Position numbers and translations under genes: made by a program. Shown here one piece after another: positions 1 through 19,897 of a stretch of DNA of 64,000 bases. This DNA comes from Astropecten irregularis (lineage: Eukaryota; Echinodermata; Asteroidea; Paxillosida; Astropectinidae): NCBI GenBank assembly GCA_963971285.1, contig OZ020247.1, forward strand, positions 27,310,047-27,374,046, written 5' to 3'. Each line of letters starts with the position of its first letter. Positions within the stretch are counted from its first letter, which is position 1. The notes beneath the pieces were generated by a model. That model saw only the letters and a list, made by a program, of their open reading frames with translations. It had not been told where the DNA came from and did not search any database.

Positions 1-102
1 GATGAATATACTCGTGACAAAGCGGCTTCGTTTGTAGCCGATGCCATAAGTAAATTTGACGGCTTCCCGGTTGATAAGAGATTGACCATCAGTCATGATT
101 GA
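1..102 (+). CDS. possible 3' end of an upstream coding region (unrecognised)
   Basis: Frame 1 is open from the first base to a TGA at 100-102 and would encode 33 residues ending KRLTISHD. The composition looks protein-like, but 33 open codons can arise by chance and I recognise no family. It could be the last exon of a gene that starts left of the window, or just spacer in front of the SLC27 gene. No clear polyadenylation hexamer follows within 150 bases. Confidence 0.25.
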   Translation, partial: DEYTRDKAASFVADAISKFDGFPVDKRLTISHD

Positions 103-399
103 TGGCAGCTTTAAGAAGATATCGTTGGCTAATTTTGGCTTGTCTTCATTTTCTGTCTTGTTTGTAGAATTCAACGGAGCATATACTTTATTTTTGATGA
201 AAAGTTTCTTCACATTTTTTTTGTCAGTTTAATCTGTTGGTTTAAACTGTTGACTGTTTGGTTTTAAATGCAAAGTCCGTTGGCCTATAATGCAGAGCTT
301 CGAATCCAACTCTTGAATTTAATTTTACAAAATTAACGAGAGAATTCTGGTTCTGTTTCTTGGGATCTGTTTAGAAGGACTCGACACAAGTGCAGCACC
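103..399 (+). promoter_or_regulatory. upstream/5' UTR region of the SLC27 gene
   Basis: AT-rich, non-repetitive stretch in front of the SLC27 start codon. I see no convincing TATA box or CpG cluster. The start codon context is CAGCACCATGATG, and its upstream part is Kozak-like. Nothing else can be supported here. Confidence 0.3.
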
Positions 400-3300
400 A
401 TGATGTACGTTATCATCCCACTAGGAGTGGCTTTGCTGCTGGTAGGAGCTCTGCTGATCCTTCAAGCTCTGTATCCGAGACTCTACAGCGACCTGGCATT
501 CCTGGTGGACAAGGCAGGCATGGCCAGGCATCTCAAGGCCTGCAGCAAGAGCGAAATCCCCGTCACCATCGTGGATGACTTCGAGGGACACGCCAGGAGC
601 ACACCGGACAAGACCTTCTTGGTTTACCGGGACGTCAGCTACAGTTACGGGGAGGTGAACCGACGAGCCAACCGCCTGGCTCACGTCGCGAGACGCTGCG
701 GAGTCAAGCGAGGTGACACGGTAGCTCTTCTGATACAGAACGAACCGGCATTCATCTGGGTACTCTTGGCATTCGAGAAACTCGGAGTCACATGTGCTCT
801 CCTCAATTTCAACCTGAGATCATCCAGTTTGCTCCACTGCTTCGAGGAGAGCCAAGCCAAGTTGCTCGTCTTTGGACCAGGTATCTGTTCATTTGAAGAC
901 TTAAATATTGTGCAAAGTTAACTCTACCACCCTTTTTCCATATGGTTGTACAAGAAGAGACGCAAGTGATAGCATTCTACTGTTTGGTTAAGCACTCATT
1001 TATAAATACCATTAACCTTTATCCAGCCATCCAAAAAATCTGATATTTCGAAACAAAATGGTAACGAAAGTATAGAATTTAAAAGGTCTTTGTCCTGTTT
1101 ACTACCTTGTTTCCATGGTGATTCACCTCTCATCTTATCCTACTTTTGCCGGCAAAACGAAACCCGCCAAGATGCCCTCTGCATTTCATCAAGGAGGTCT
1201 GAAAATAGTCCAAGTTGGCATCAAGTTGTTTTGAAGACGTAGAATCAGTATAAGGCATTAATATCCGAAATTCCATATGATGTTCATGAAGCTCACGTGA
1301 AACTCTGATCAGTTTCAACCCTTGCATCTGACTCACCCAGAGTCCTTTAAGCAAAATAGCTCAGTGTTTTTCACTTAAAAAACCCCACAACGAGAGAACT
1401 TCCAGACATTTGGCAATTAAGGTCCCACCCCAAATTGATTCCAGATCTCATCGCATGGAAATGTCGGTCCTGTTTTAATCCAACAAAAAAAAGACCTGAC
1501 TCATGATTAATTGCGGTTTATTTTAGGTGAGAGTCTTCGCGAAGCAGTGGCTGACATCAGGGGGGAACTTGAGAACAAGAAGGTGCGGATCTGGTCCCTG
1601 GAAGGCTCTGTTGATGACTTGGAAGGGGTGCAGTCTATTGGTGAGATCCAGGAGAATAATGAGATGAAAGATGGAGTGTCTACGTTGGATCCTGGGAATC
1701 CATCAAGGGAAGTCCGTAAAGGACAACATTTCAGAGATCCATTTGTGTACATCTACACTTCTGGAACCACAGGTTCGTTCAAGGTTACTCTGGTCAATTT
1801 ATACATCTCATTCTGAGCTTAAAAGCAGCATTCAGATCATTTTATTAAAATGTAATATCATACTTTGGTTTTGTCAAAGAAATTTAGATTCATGGGCAAA
1901 AATATAAAGAAAGATACAGAAACAGTCATCTGTGAAATTTCCTGTCTCATACGCCGCCCACTTTTTGAGAATACAGTGAAAAACGCCCACGGTATTTTTT
2001 AAATCCTTTCACCGTTATGATTTATCTTCCTGAGATCAAAACTGTTTTTTGGTCATTGGTTTTACTCTTTTCTGGATAAAAACAGCATTTCAGACGGACA
2101 AATGTTAACGGTATGCTTCTACCATCGCCATCTTCTTGTCGATATTCTAAATAAGGAAATGAATTAATTTCTTTGAGAGCAAGTTAGATGCCAGAAGTAA
2201 AATTTCAATGGCGTCACTAATAAAGGCGCTGTTTAAATTGATTGGACTCTCACAGTGTACCAAGTGTCCCCGTGGCGCAACGGATTAGCGCGTTGGACTT
2301 CTAATTCAAAGGTTCCGGGTTCGAATCCCGGCGGGGATGTTTATTTTGTTTTTAGTATTTTTTCATTTAGATAACAAAACAAATTAGAAATGTTCAAAAG
2401 CAAACTGAAACTTGTAACTCATTCTTTTCACAGGTGACATATAGGTAATCCTGGGTTTTAGGTGCCTAAATTATTTTTGACATTTTTGGCCCTCCATGAC
2501 AGTGTGCTACGCATGGGATGAGTTTGCTGAAGTTACATAAAAATGGCACTCTGGATTATAAAAGTTCATGATTCACACTTTTTTCAACGCCTGTTGCGTA
2601 AATAGTTTATTATGATTCAAACAGCTGACAAAATCGTTACATTTAACGACGTTGTATGTGCGATTAACGGTCTATTTTTACATGACATTCGATTCCGTGG
2701 AGTTTGGCTGCAAGCCAAAATCACGCGCAACACGGAAGTGACTGTGAAGCGAACTTGAGCCGGTAGCAAGGGAAAATGTCGTAATACAAGTAATAAACTG
2801 CTGCAAACTGCTCATCAGCCAAAATAATGACCTGAAATTTATCAAATGCTTGGAGTTAGGAGGGCCTGACGCGTTTCGATCCTAGCAGGATCTTTCTCAA
2901 AGCCTAAATGACAAGAGGTCAAGAACATGCGAGTAAAATTCATGTGTTTCTTTTGCTTGTTTCTTTTTGTTCCCTTATCATTTAGCCTTTGCGAAAGATC
3001 CTGCTAGGATCGACACGCGTCACGACCTCCTAACTCAAGCGTATAACTGCTGCAAACTGCTCATCAGCCAAAATGACATGAAATATATCAAATGCTTAAA
3101 GTTAGGAGGGCCTGACACGTTTCGATCCTAGCAGGAGTTTCTCAAAGATCTTTCTTCAGCCTTTAAGAAAGATTCTGCTAGGATCGCAACGCGTCAGGCC
3201 CTCCTATCTTTAAGTATTTATTATCTGTTGAAATGTTCTTCAACCTTTATATTCTATGATATGACACAGGTCTGCCGAAAGCCAGTCGCATGTCTCACTA

Positions 3301-6300
3301 TAAGATGATGGCCGGGGGTCACCTTCTGAATTGCATCAACATGACGTCACGTGACGTCATGTACGTCACACTGCCTCTGTATCACATCTCTGCACTGCTC
3401 TTTGGTCTCAGTAACGTCATCAGGAATGGTAAGTCTTGAAATCAAGTCCACAACGTAATGCTGTCAGTGGCAATACCACTTACAATGTCATTTCTCTGCT
3501 AAACGAGTACTTTTTCAAGTCTTGAAATCAAGACCACAACTTCATCCTGCAGTAAAAATACCACAGAATGTCCTTGCTCTGCTAAACGAGCCAATATTAT
3601 GGTTTCTGTGCACACTTAGTGTGTTTAGAATCTCATAAACTTAATTCTAGAATGGTTTGCTGTCATTGTATGATGATAAGATCCTGACCTTGGCCTTGTA
3701 ATTTCTGTTTCCAGGGGCAACCATGGTGCTTCGATCCAAATTTTCCGCCACTCACTTCTGGACAGATTGTTGCAAGTATGACGTCACTATCATCATGTAC
3801 ATCGGCGAGTTATTCAGATATCTGCTTGCAAGACCTGAGGTAAATGCTCTCCCGTCCCCCTCCGCCCACGCCCCTCCCAGCTACGCCCCGCCCCGCCCCC
3901 GCCCCGCCCGTCTCCCCTCATCTTCAGTCAGAGGATGATGTCCTGCTCACGAGAAACAGTTGGTCCAAGTTTTATTCTCAGAAAAGCCAATAATTTCATA
4001 ACTTGCAAGTTGGATTAAGGTTGGATTTACGTTCCAAAAATCCAAAAAGGCCTTCCTGTATTAAAAAGAGGTGCATTGCTAGATAATACTTAACTTCAGT
4101 GAAGCTATATGCATGGTAGAAGTACTAAAAAAGAAGGTAGGTTTGCTGTGACACCATGTAATCTCTGTGAGAGTGTGTGGTTCTGAGAAGAACCATCGGT
4201 TCTGAGAAGAACCATCGGTTCTGAGAAGAACCATCGGTTCTGAGAAGAACCACGCACTCACACAGAAGAGATTTTTGTCACCGCAAACCTAAGTTCTTTT
4301 TATAGGTGCATTGTTGTCGAGAGCTTATGAAAGAAAACGAATACTAACATTAAGTTGAGGAACGAGCCCAAATTATATTCATAACTCTTCAAGTGTAATT
4401 TGTAACTCAATGTGGCTGTTTTGTTTAGTTTGTGAAAAACTGGAAAACAATATTATGAGAAAATTGGCCTCTCCCTCCCACAAACTAAAGATAGCCTCCC
4501 AGATGAATGACTCTCTGCTTTACAAACTAACGGGGAATCTCGTGATTTCTCACCTAGATCCCTGAAGAGAAGTTGAACAAGGTCCGAGTAGCCGTTGGTA
4601 ATGGACTGGGTTCTGATATCTGGAGTGACGTCATGGAACGATTCAACATCGGCCGTGTGATCGAGACCTACGGGGCCACAGAGGCTAACTTCGGTATCAT
4701 GAATTTGGACAATAAGATCGGCTCGGTGGGATGCTGGTCGCCAGTGCTTCGAGTGAGGAGAAATATTTAATCATTAATTTTGTTCATTATTCATTTTCAT
4801 TCATACACTGTCCTTGTGATCCATCCATCTTAAGATTTGTAAATGACCATTGTTCGTCTCTGACTACTTCGTTGTCTGAATCTTGGACTCCGGCTCTGGC
4901 TCCGGCTTCGTCTCTGTCATCCATATGCTGAAAATATAGGTTGTGTTTTTCATTGAAGCTAAAGCTCTGTTGTCCTTTTCAAACCAGAGAATCTACTTCC
5001 GAACCGCAGCCAAAAGCCTCTATTTTAGAATGGATTCACGAAATAAAGCTGGAGCCGGAACCAGAGCCCGAGCCGGAGCCGAGCTAGTTTGATGTGCACT
5101 GTGGCGACAAATTCCGCGCCTATTGCGATTGGCCAGCGCGTGAATCGATCGTATTGATGTAAAAAGGGCATAAAAAGGGTCATTAATTTGAGTCATTATT
5201 TTGAAATTTGCAGCTTTTCTGCCCGATCGAGTTGATCAAGTACGACTACGAGTCAGCGCAGCCTACCAGGGACACCGAGGGCCGTTGCATCAAGGTTAAC
5301 CCAGGTAGGTATTAGGTCTCAGTTTGGCCGTCCATTTGTCACCTTTACCAAGTCAACCCCAACCAATCCGATTCGTGCGTGATAATTTATTCATGACGTC
5401 ATATTCTGACTTGCAGGAGACATCGGTCTGTTACTGTGTCCCGTCAATAAGATCTTTCCTCTGGAGGGCTACGTGGGCAAGAAGGACGTGATGCAGAGGA
5501 AGTTGGTTCGTAATGTCTTACGGGAAGGTGACGTCTACTTCAATACTGGAGATTTGTTTATTCAAGATGAGAACTACAACTTGTACTTCAAAGACCGACT
5601 TGGGGATACCTTCAGGTAAGAAGCGAGAAGCACTCCTTCTAAGTTGAATCTGGAAGACTGAGTTGCCAATGGATTCTGTATTTTACTGACCTTTTATAAA
5701 GCCACCAGTTGATTAAAAACATAAGCTTCTGTGCTCAATGGGTATAATTTTGGTATAACGCTTTACTCATGTACGATAGGCCCTATCCAGACCTAATCTT
5801 ACTTACTGTAAAGCAAGAACTAGGTTTGAATAATAATTATGTTGGGTTTTTCCTATGTGTATAGGTGGAAAGGTGAGAATGTGGCCACCACGGAAGTTGC
5901 TCAAGTATTAATGCAGCAGAAAGGTGTCTTTGAAGCTAATGTCTACGGCGTCAGTGTACCAGGTAAGACTAGTAGATGAAGGAGTTATCAAGAGGGTAGA
6001 TCAATGCCAGTTGTATAGCGCCTGATAACTGAACTGTTAAAGGTACAGTACAGGATCGGTGACATACAGAAATGTTCTCAAAGTGTGGGGCTGTTCTGTG
6101 ACATTTACCAATCATGTATTATACCTTTAAACAATAAGTGTCCACTTTGTTCGCTGGTAACACGAGACTTTTTTCCTGTTACACACACAGGTCATTACGG
6201 CAAAGCTGGTATGGCTGCTATCGTCATGAACGCCAATTTCACCTTTGACCCCGTTGCCACCTTCAGCTACGCGAGGTCACGACTTCCCAACTACGCATGC

Positions 6301-6498
6301 CCGAGATTTCTTCGCCTTACCAGCTCACTGGAGCACACAAGCACATTCAAACAGACAAAGTTTCGCCTGGTGCAAGAGTCCTTTGATCCTCTTTTGGTGA
6401 AGGATCCCTTGTATTACTACGATTCTGCTAAACAGCAGTACACAGGCCTCGATCGAGGGGCGTATCTCAAAGTAACAAGAGGGGAGGTCAGGTTATAG
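400..6498 (+). CDS. SLC27A: SLC27-family fatty acid transport protein / very long-chain acyl-CoA synthetase
   Basis: Nine exons: 400-880, 1527-1772, 3270-3428, 3715-3839, 4558-4752, 5214-5304, 5417-5615, 5865-5962, 6191-6498. All junctions are GT-AG and phases agree, giving 633 residues, the usual size for the family. Residues 2-25 form a hydrophobic N-terminal membrane segment. The AMP-binding P-loop [12 protein letters not shown] is near 234-245 and is split between exons 2 and 3. YGATE is near 375-379, YFNTGD near 473-478, and the FATP/VLACS signature [13 protein letters not shown] near 491-503. Family members activate long or very long fatty acids with ATP and CoA, which traps them as they enter the cell or feeds peroxisome/ER metabolism. 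The C-terminus ([11 protein letters not shown]...) keeps the family end motif. I cannot assign a vertebrate paralogue; SLC27A2/A3/A6-like and A1/A4-like are both possible. Introns hold a tRNA gene and several MITEs. Confidence 0.93.
1844..2150 (+). repeat. TTAA-flanked MITE family (AGGTATA ends), truncated copy in SLC27 intron 2
   Basis: Matches the copy at 36071-36411 along its left two thirds: shared blocks ACTTTGGTTTTGTCAAAGA, TCATGGGCAA, AAAACAGCATTTCAG and TGTTAACGGTATG. The right end is missing or too diverged to place. Confidence 0.6.
2266..2339 (+). tRNA. tRNA-Arg(TCT), inside SLC27 intron 2
   Basis: 74 bases fold as a full cloverleaf: acceptor GTCCCCG with CGGGGAT, D arm GGCGCAACGGATTAGCGC, anticodon stem TTGGA/TTCAA with loop CTTCTAA (anticodon TCT), and T arm CCGGGTTCGAATCCCGG. 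No intron. A T-rich run follows within about 10 bases, suitable for Pol III termination. Base 1 is G, giving a G1-U72 wobble, whereas the copy at 7138-7211 has A1-U72. It is sense-oriented within the host gene. Confidence 0.92.
2786..3041 (+). repeat. Foldback family 1 (TTAGGAGGGCCTGACG...), full copy
   Basis: Starts CAAGTAATAAACTGCTGC; then GTTAGGAGGGCCTGACGCG and GATCCTAGCAGGATC occur and are repeated in inverse order toward 3041. At least ten relatives occur in the window. It lies in SLC27 intron 2 and abuts a second copy. Confidence 0.8.
3042..3225 (+). repeat. Foldback family 1, second adjacent copy
   Basis: Repeats AACTGCTGCAAACTGCTCAT and GTTAGGAGGGCCTGACACG, then the inverse CGCGTCAGGCCCTCCTA. 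It sits 45 bases upstream of SLC27 exon 3, so it could affect the branch-point region of that intron. Confidence 0.75.
4133..4300. repeat. Foldback element with a 4-unit 19-bp tandem centre (SLC27 intron 4)
   Basis: The arms AGGTTTGCTGTGACACC and CACCGCAAACCTA are inverse copies, as are CTCTGTGAGAGTGTGTGG and CACGCACTCACACAGAAGAG. The centre (4179-4252) is four units of GGTTCTGAGAAGAACCATC, itself a palindrome containing TTCTGAGAA. A relative with a single central unit lies at 56335-56457. Confidence 0.75.
4880..5086 (-). repeat. GGCTCC-ended repeat family 2, reverse orientation
   Basis: Body shared with copies at 17737, 29338, 50152, 51390 and 60990: CATCCATATGCTGAAAATA, AGAGAATCTACTTCCGAACC, CAGCCAAAAGCCTCTATTTT. 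Both ends are irregular runs of GGCTCC/GGAGCC units that are inverse to each other. Intron 5 of SLC27. Confidence 0.8.
6042..6131 (+). repeat. Short deleted copy of the TTAA-flanked MITE family, SLC27 intron 8
   Basis: Runs from TTAAAGGTACAGTACAGGAT to CAATCATGTATTATACCTTT followed by AA. The ends are inverse to each other and match the full copies at 30664-31045 and 50773-51157; the interior is mostly deleted. It lies 60 bases upstream of SLC27 exon 9. Confidence 0.7.
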
Positions 6499-7137
6499 GT
6501 CAAAGTGGTGTATTTCACCAACAATTATAACCCAATGGCATGATAGCCAGACCAATTATTTCGTCAAAAGCTTGTCGGAATACCATAGCTGACGATGGCT
6601 GCACTTCAACATTCGAAAAGTTGATAAGACCTGTGGTTCTCCAGAGTCTCTTAATTATGGAGTTACTGCAATGGTTCACCAGTGGGAACTATTACATCTC
6701 TTTATTGGTCCCTAATGGTATAACTGCAACACATCCATGACCATGTGGATCTAATTAATTGAAGAACTCAAGTTCTATGCTGGAACCTAGTTCGTTATGC
6801 CGTGACGCGTTACCATGAACTTCTCGATGTTTAAATTTATCTCTTAACATCTTTCTTAAGTTCATCCTTTCTGTAGTTATTACCAGCCTGTCATGTTTAC
6901 CATCACCAAAATATCAACCTGACGTTTTTAAGACTCATAATAGTGAGAAGTGACCAGATATTGTGGCGATATGGAGGGCCAATGTTACTTAATTAGCGAA
7001 AACAAAAACATAGAAGCCAGTGATAGTTTTAACAAAATAATGGCATTCGGTTTATTCGGCTGTAAAATCATCGAAAAAATTGTCTCAGGTTTTATGGTTT
7101 TAGGATTGAGCATAGCTCCAAAAGACAAAACAAATAA
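6499..7137 (+). other. SLC27 3' flank / probable 3' UTR
   Basis: No coding signal. No AATAAA appears before the tRNA gene at 7138; the first good cluster of AATAAA hexamers is near 8326-8355. The transcript end is therefore uncertain and may lie beyond the minus-strand tRNA. Confidence 0.35.
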
Positions 7138-7211
7138 CATCCCCGCCGGGATTCGAACCCGGAACCTTTGAATTAGAAGTCCAACGCGCTAATCCGTTGC
7201 GCCACGGGGAT
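7138..7211 (-). tRNA. tRNA-Arg(TCT), downstream of SLC27
   Basis: Reverse complement gives ATCCCCGTGGCGCAACGG at the 5' end, anticodon loop CTTCTAA (TCT), T arm CCGGGTTCGAATCCCGG and a perfect seven-pair acceptor stem with A1-U72. It differs from the copy at 2266-2339 only at base 1. A T-rich stretch follows on the minus strand. The intact acceptor stem makes this the more canonical of the two copies. Confidence 0.93.
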
Positions 7212-7392
7212 GTACAGTTTTTTTATTACCTTTTTATGAAAATAATTTATTGTAAAACTGAAGTATTATAACTTTTTATTTTATTATCCGGAGATTTTGT
7301 AGTGTTATTATTGACTATGAGCCAGTAAGACTATACTGCATTGTACATGTGTACATTGATGATAAGATTTATGACGTAACGGTGAGATAAGG

Positions 7393-7790
7393 TACGGTGC
7401 TCCACGAGTGCCATACCACTTATCTAGATAACCGTAATTTATCTAGCCAAGTCAACGGTTTAGCGGTACAAGTCGTCTTGTCCCAATAATTATAAGATGA
7501 CTTGTATAATTACAGTAAAAACGAGAAGTCGACATATCCTGATCATTTATCTGGCCAAGTTTCACTGAATAATGTAGAATCAGGACCGACAAGTCGACTT
7601 CCTTCTTTCAGTAATTCGTCTTGGCGAGATAAATTACAGGATTATGTCGAGTTCTAAGTCATCTTGCACGGATAAAATTAATTATCTCGATAAGTCGACT
7701 TTTAGGGCTTAATAATATGTCGACTTGGCGAGATAATTTATGTGATTGTCTGGATAAGTGGAATGGCACTCGAAGAGCACCGTAGGTAAG
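7393..7790. repeat. Inverted-repeat element with GATAAGTCGAC-type internal repeats
   Basis: Left end ACGGTGCTCCACGAGTGCCA plus CCACTTATCTAGATAA is inverse to the right end GGATAAGTGGAATGGCACTC plus GAAGAGCACCGTA. The interior repeats GATAA and AAGTCGAC/GTCGACTT many times. About 400 bases, no ORF: a non-autonomous DNA element by structure. Confidence 0.7.
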
Positions 7791-8464
7791 GTGATGAATG
7801 GGTTTGTATTTGATGTGTGGTACTATACTAGGTAGTGATTGGTGCGCTTTGCCATTTCATCCTGCCAAAACAAAGAAAAGGTCGAATAATTATTGAAATG
7901 CAGAAAGAAGTGGAAGAAACGCTTTGAACGTTATGACGTCATACTGCTTATTTTAATCTTAGTTGTAGGATCACGAATAATTATTATCATGTTTTAAGTG
8001 ATTGACCAAAAAAGGGTGCGGAGTGTACATAGTCATATTTATATTTTATATGTAATGAATATGAATATTCAGTAGAACGGACTGTCGTTGTTTCAGCGAC
8101 TGTTTTATGTTTGGTTTGTTTTTTAACGTCTGTTATTTTTGGTAGCAGGGATTCGAAGTATTCTTAGACGTCCATGTAACAGTCGTGGATATATCGTTTT
8201 CATAATTGAGCCATTTATTGGGACATTGTGTCTGTTGATGTTTAAAGTCATTTTACACGAGAATTCGGGTATATAGTCGGATTGTCAATTGACAATTAAT
8301 GCTAGAATAAGTTCAGTTATTTTGTAAATAAATAATAATAATGATCGAATAAATGACATTTGTACGAAAAAACACTGTTTCAATGCTACAAGAATAAAAC
8401 AGTTATCGAGTGAAAACAAAAACATTAATGAACATTTTACTTAATTTCACTTTTGCTTGATTTT

Positions 8465-8779
8465 TTAAAGGTAGTATCATATTTTTGTAAAGATGGTCAC
8501 TGTAGATACAGCATCTCATGCTGTTTCTACAGTGACCATCCAGAAAAGAGTCAAAACAATGACCCAAAAAAAACACATTTTGATCTTTTAAAGACCAAAA
8601 TAACGGTGAAAAGACTTCAGAAATACTGTGGGTGTTTTTCACTGTTTTCTCAAAAAGTGGGCACCGTGTGGGTCTGACAATTTCACAGATGACTGTTATT
8701 GTATCTTTCTTGATATTTTTACCCATGAATATAATCTGCATTTCTATGACAAAAATAAAAGTATGATATAACCTTTAAT
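8465..8779. repeat. TTAA-flanked MITE family copy
   Basis: Begins TTAAAGGTAGTATCATATTT and ends AAGTATGATATAACCTTTAA, inverse to each other. An internal block ACTGTTTTCTCAAAAAGTGG corresponds to the block at 36190-36205. Small ORFs inside are by-products of the palindrome. Confidence 0.65.
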
Positions 8780-8870
8780 GAACCAAAATGCAGCTTAGCA
8801 AAAAGACCAGCCCTAGTCATTGATTGGGGATTGTGGCATGATTCTTTCGTAATTCTCCAGACGGTAAAGT

Positions 8871-9003
8871 ACGGAAGCTTAAAGTGACCATCCGAGTTTC
8901 CGAAATAATAATCTCGGAAAGAAGACTTCTTTTACGAAACCCCTTTCTGAGATACTTGTCTCGGAAACTCGGAAACTTGGATGGTCACTTTAAGCTTCCG
9001 TAG
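8871..9003. repeat. Palindromic element, TACGGAAGCTTAAAGTGACC ends
   Basis: ACGGAAGCTTAAAGTGACCA is mirrored by TGGTCACTTTAAGCTTCCGT, with TCCGAGTTTCCGA against TCGGAAACTCGGA inside. A compact foldback of about 130 bases between SLC27 and NDUFS8. Confidence 0.75.
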
Positions 9004-9476
9004 TAAAGGGCAAGACTGAGGACTAATATAGGAATATCAAGAAGGAATATCGACTTTTAGTGATAATTAATTTTGTGTGGAGTATTCTCTTGATATTCTT
9101 CTGCTGACGTGACCTCGCCAAATTGAGTGTGTGTTTTTTTTTAGAATCTCACTAAAAATTATCCATTGTTTTTCCTGTATTCAAATAAACATTACGTTCA
9201 ACAGACAATAAATTGTGTATTTTGTGATTTCAATTTATTATAAAATATAAGAATTCTTGTCCAACATTTGTCTTACTGGCCGACTGAGCAGAAAAACAAG
9301 AGAGTTAATTGCTACAAAAAAAAGAAAACTTCGGACTGCAACCAAACCAAGTTCGTCTGTGTTGCCACTAAAAATTATTACTAAAAATTAGAAAAATATA
9401 GAGGGCGCTATGCTAGCCGCTTGTTAGAGAAAAAAATACAGGGTCAATTTGTTTTGTAACACCATTCCCTTTCAAA

Positions 9477-18189
<8,713 letters not shown>

Positions 18190-18369
18190 CAGTATCCTGT
18201 GTTCAGCCAAGAGAAGATTTTATAAATAGAAATTAAATAAGTGACCCCCCTCCCCCCTCCCTCATGCACCTGTCATACAAGACGGTTGTGACTTATTTGG
18301 AAATCTCTTTACTTGTTTAAAATCTTGCTTCAGTAAGTTCAGTGTAGGTCATTCCAGCAGGTTGGGGTG

Positions 18370-18524
18370 TGATTGGTGACCAGGAGCGATCATCGCTACA
18401 GCCCAAATCCATTGTTAAACAGAAAAATTGATCGCTACTTTGCCTAGCAATTTTCCGTTTAGCGATGGATTTGGGCTTTAGTGATGATCGCAAAGTGTTT
18501 TATAGTGAAATTTGCTCCCAGACC
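18370..18524. repeat. Foldback element with GATCATCGCTA / TAGCGATGATC blocks
   Basis: GCGATCATCGCTACAGCCCA is mirrored by GGGCTTTAGTGATGATCGC, with TTGATCGCTACTTTGCCTAG in the middle. Relative at 31069-31217, which has clearer GGGGCC ends. Confidence 0.7.
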
Positions 18525-19229
18525 CCTTGTTTCGTAATAAATGCTCTGTGACCTTTCATACATACATCATTGATGTTTCCTATTTAAATCGAAGATATTG
18601 ATTAATTAGAATTCAATAAACAGTGGCATTACTAAATAATCTCATTGAATGTAACTTAGAAGGGTTAAATAAGTTCACAGTTTTCAAAGAATGAAGTTGG
18701 GTGGCAGATGTGTGCTCTTGATCAAGAAAAGTACATGATACTCTAACTATGCCTTAACCTGGTGGAATGACCAACATAGACCATGGCATGATTTCACCAA
18801 AGGCTTAAATTGATCTTAAAATGCATACCGATCTCAGTGTGAAATGGATCTCATATGTTTCACCATTAAAATTCCACCACTGTTAAATATCCACGTCCAC
18901 ATTGTGTAGATTTGAACCTACCTTGGCCGTCAAAAAGGCGTCAAGGTCCACAGTAAGTTGGTTTGCCTGAACCCCTCAATTATTAGAATGTTATATGCAG
19001 AGGATTTTGAAGAATTGAATGTTGTGATATTACTGGGCATGTTTGGAAGTAATTTTATGTAATTTGAGTGCTTGTTTGTCAGTAAAATAACATGTAAATA
19101 AGCAAATAGGCTAATTTGAAACTTGTATTAAAACAAACTGTTTTGACTCTAAAAAAAAACTTTTTATGTGTCCTTTTTTATGAATTGAAATGACTGATAA
19201 TGATTAGAAGTAAATCATTTAATGGTGGA

Positions 19230-19350
19230 CAAAGGAAATTAATTGGAGTGGGTTTCGAACCTGCAACCTCCTGAATACCATAGTGCTCTACCAACTGAGC
19301 TCTTATCCTGCCCTTGTTGGCAGTCTCATTCTGTCCATTTTATTTGTTCA
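19230..19350 (-). repeat. tRNA-derived SINE head
   Basis: On the minus strand, GAGCTCAGTTGGTAGAGCAC is followed by GGTTCGAAACCCACTCCA: box A and box B of a tRNA-like promoter. The acceptor stem does not pair, so this is not a working tRNA. AATTAATTTCCTTTGTCC follows, as in the other SINE copies. Confidence 0.65.
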
Positions 19351-19671
19351 CCTTTAAGGTTATTTGCTTCGATTAATTTTCCAAACTTTCAAATTAATAT
19401 ATGAAATCAATATATTATAATTATATTAATTAAATATGTATATAATCATCAAAAACCCATTACAAGGAAAACTGACTGGATTTATTTTAAGTCTTTGAAA
19501 AGTGAACAAAGTTCGAAACCCAACACCAATTTTCCTTTGTTCATTTTTCAATGCCCTTAAAATATATATTCAATTAATAAATTATATTAATGAATTATTA
19601 TTAATATAATATATTAATCATCAAATAACCATAAGGGAAACTTGTTGAATTTTAAGTCAATGAAAAGTGAA

Positions 19672-19810
19672 CAAAGAAAAATTTACTGGAGTGGGATTCG
19701 AACCAGCGACCTCTGAAATACCGTACCAATAGCTCAGTTGGTAAGAGTGCCAGTATGGTGTTCAGGAAGTCACTGGTTCGAATCCCACTCCAGTCAATTT
19801 TCTTTGTGCA
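19672..19810. repeat. Two tRNA-like SINE heads in inverse orientation (hairpin)
   Basis: ACTGGAGTGGGATTCGAACC at the left is mirrored by GGTTCGAATCCCACTCCAGT at the right. A GCTCAGTTGGTAAGAGTGCC box A remains on the plus strand between them. One head has been truncated and fused to the other. Flanks carry AACAAAGAAAAATT and AATTTTCTTTGT, the SINE tail. Confidence 0.65.
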
Positions 19811-19897
19811 TTTTTCATTAGTTAATATTATATTTCATATTTTTCTTTCCTCATCCCAACCTTGAAAAACTCACACCCCGACTTTTTCAACACTATT

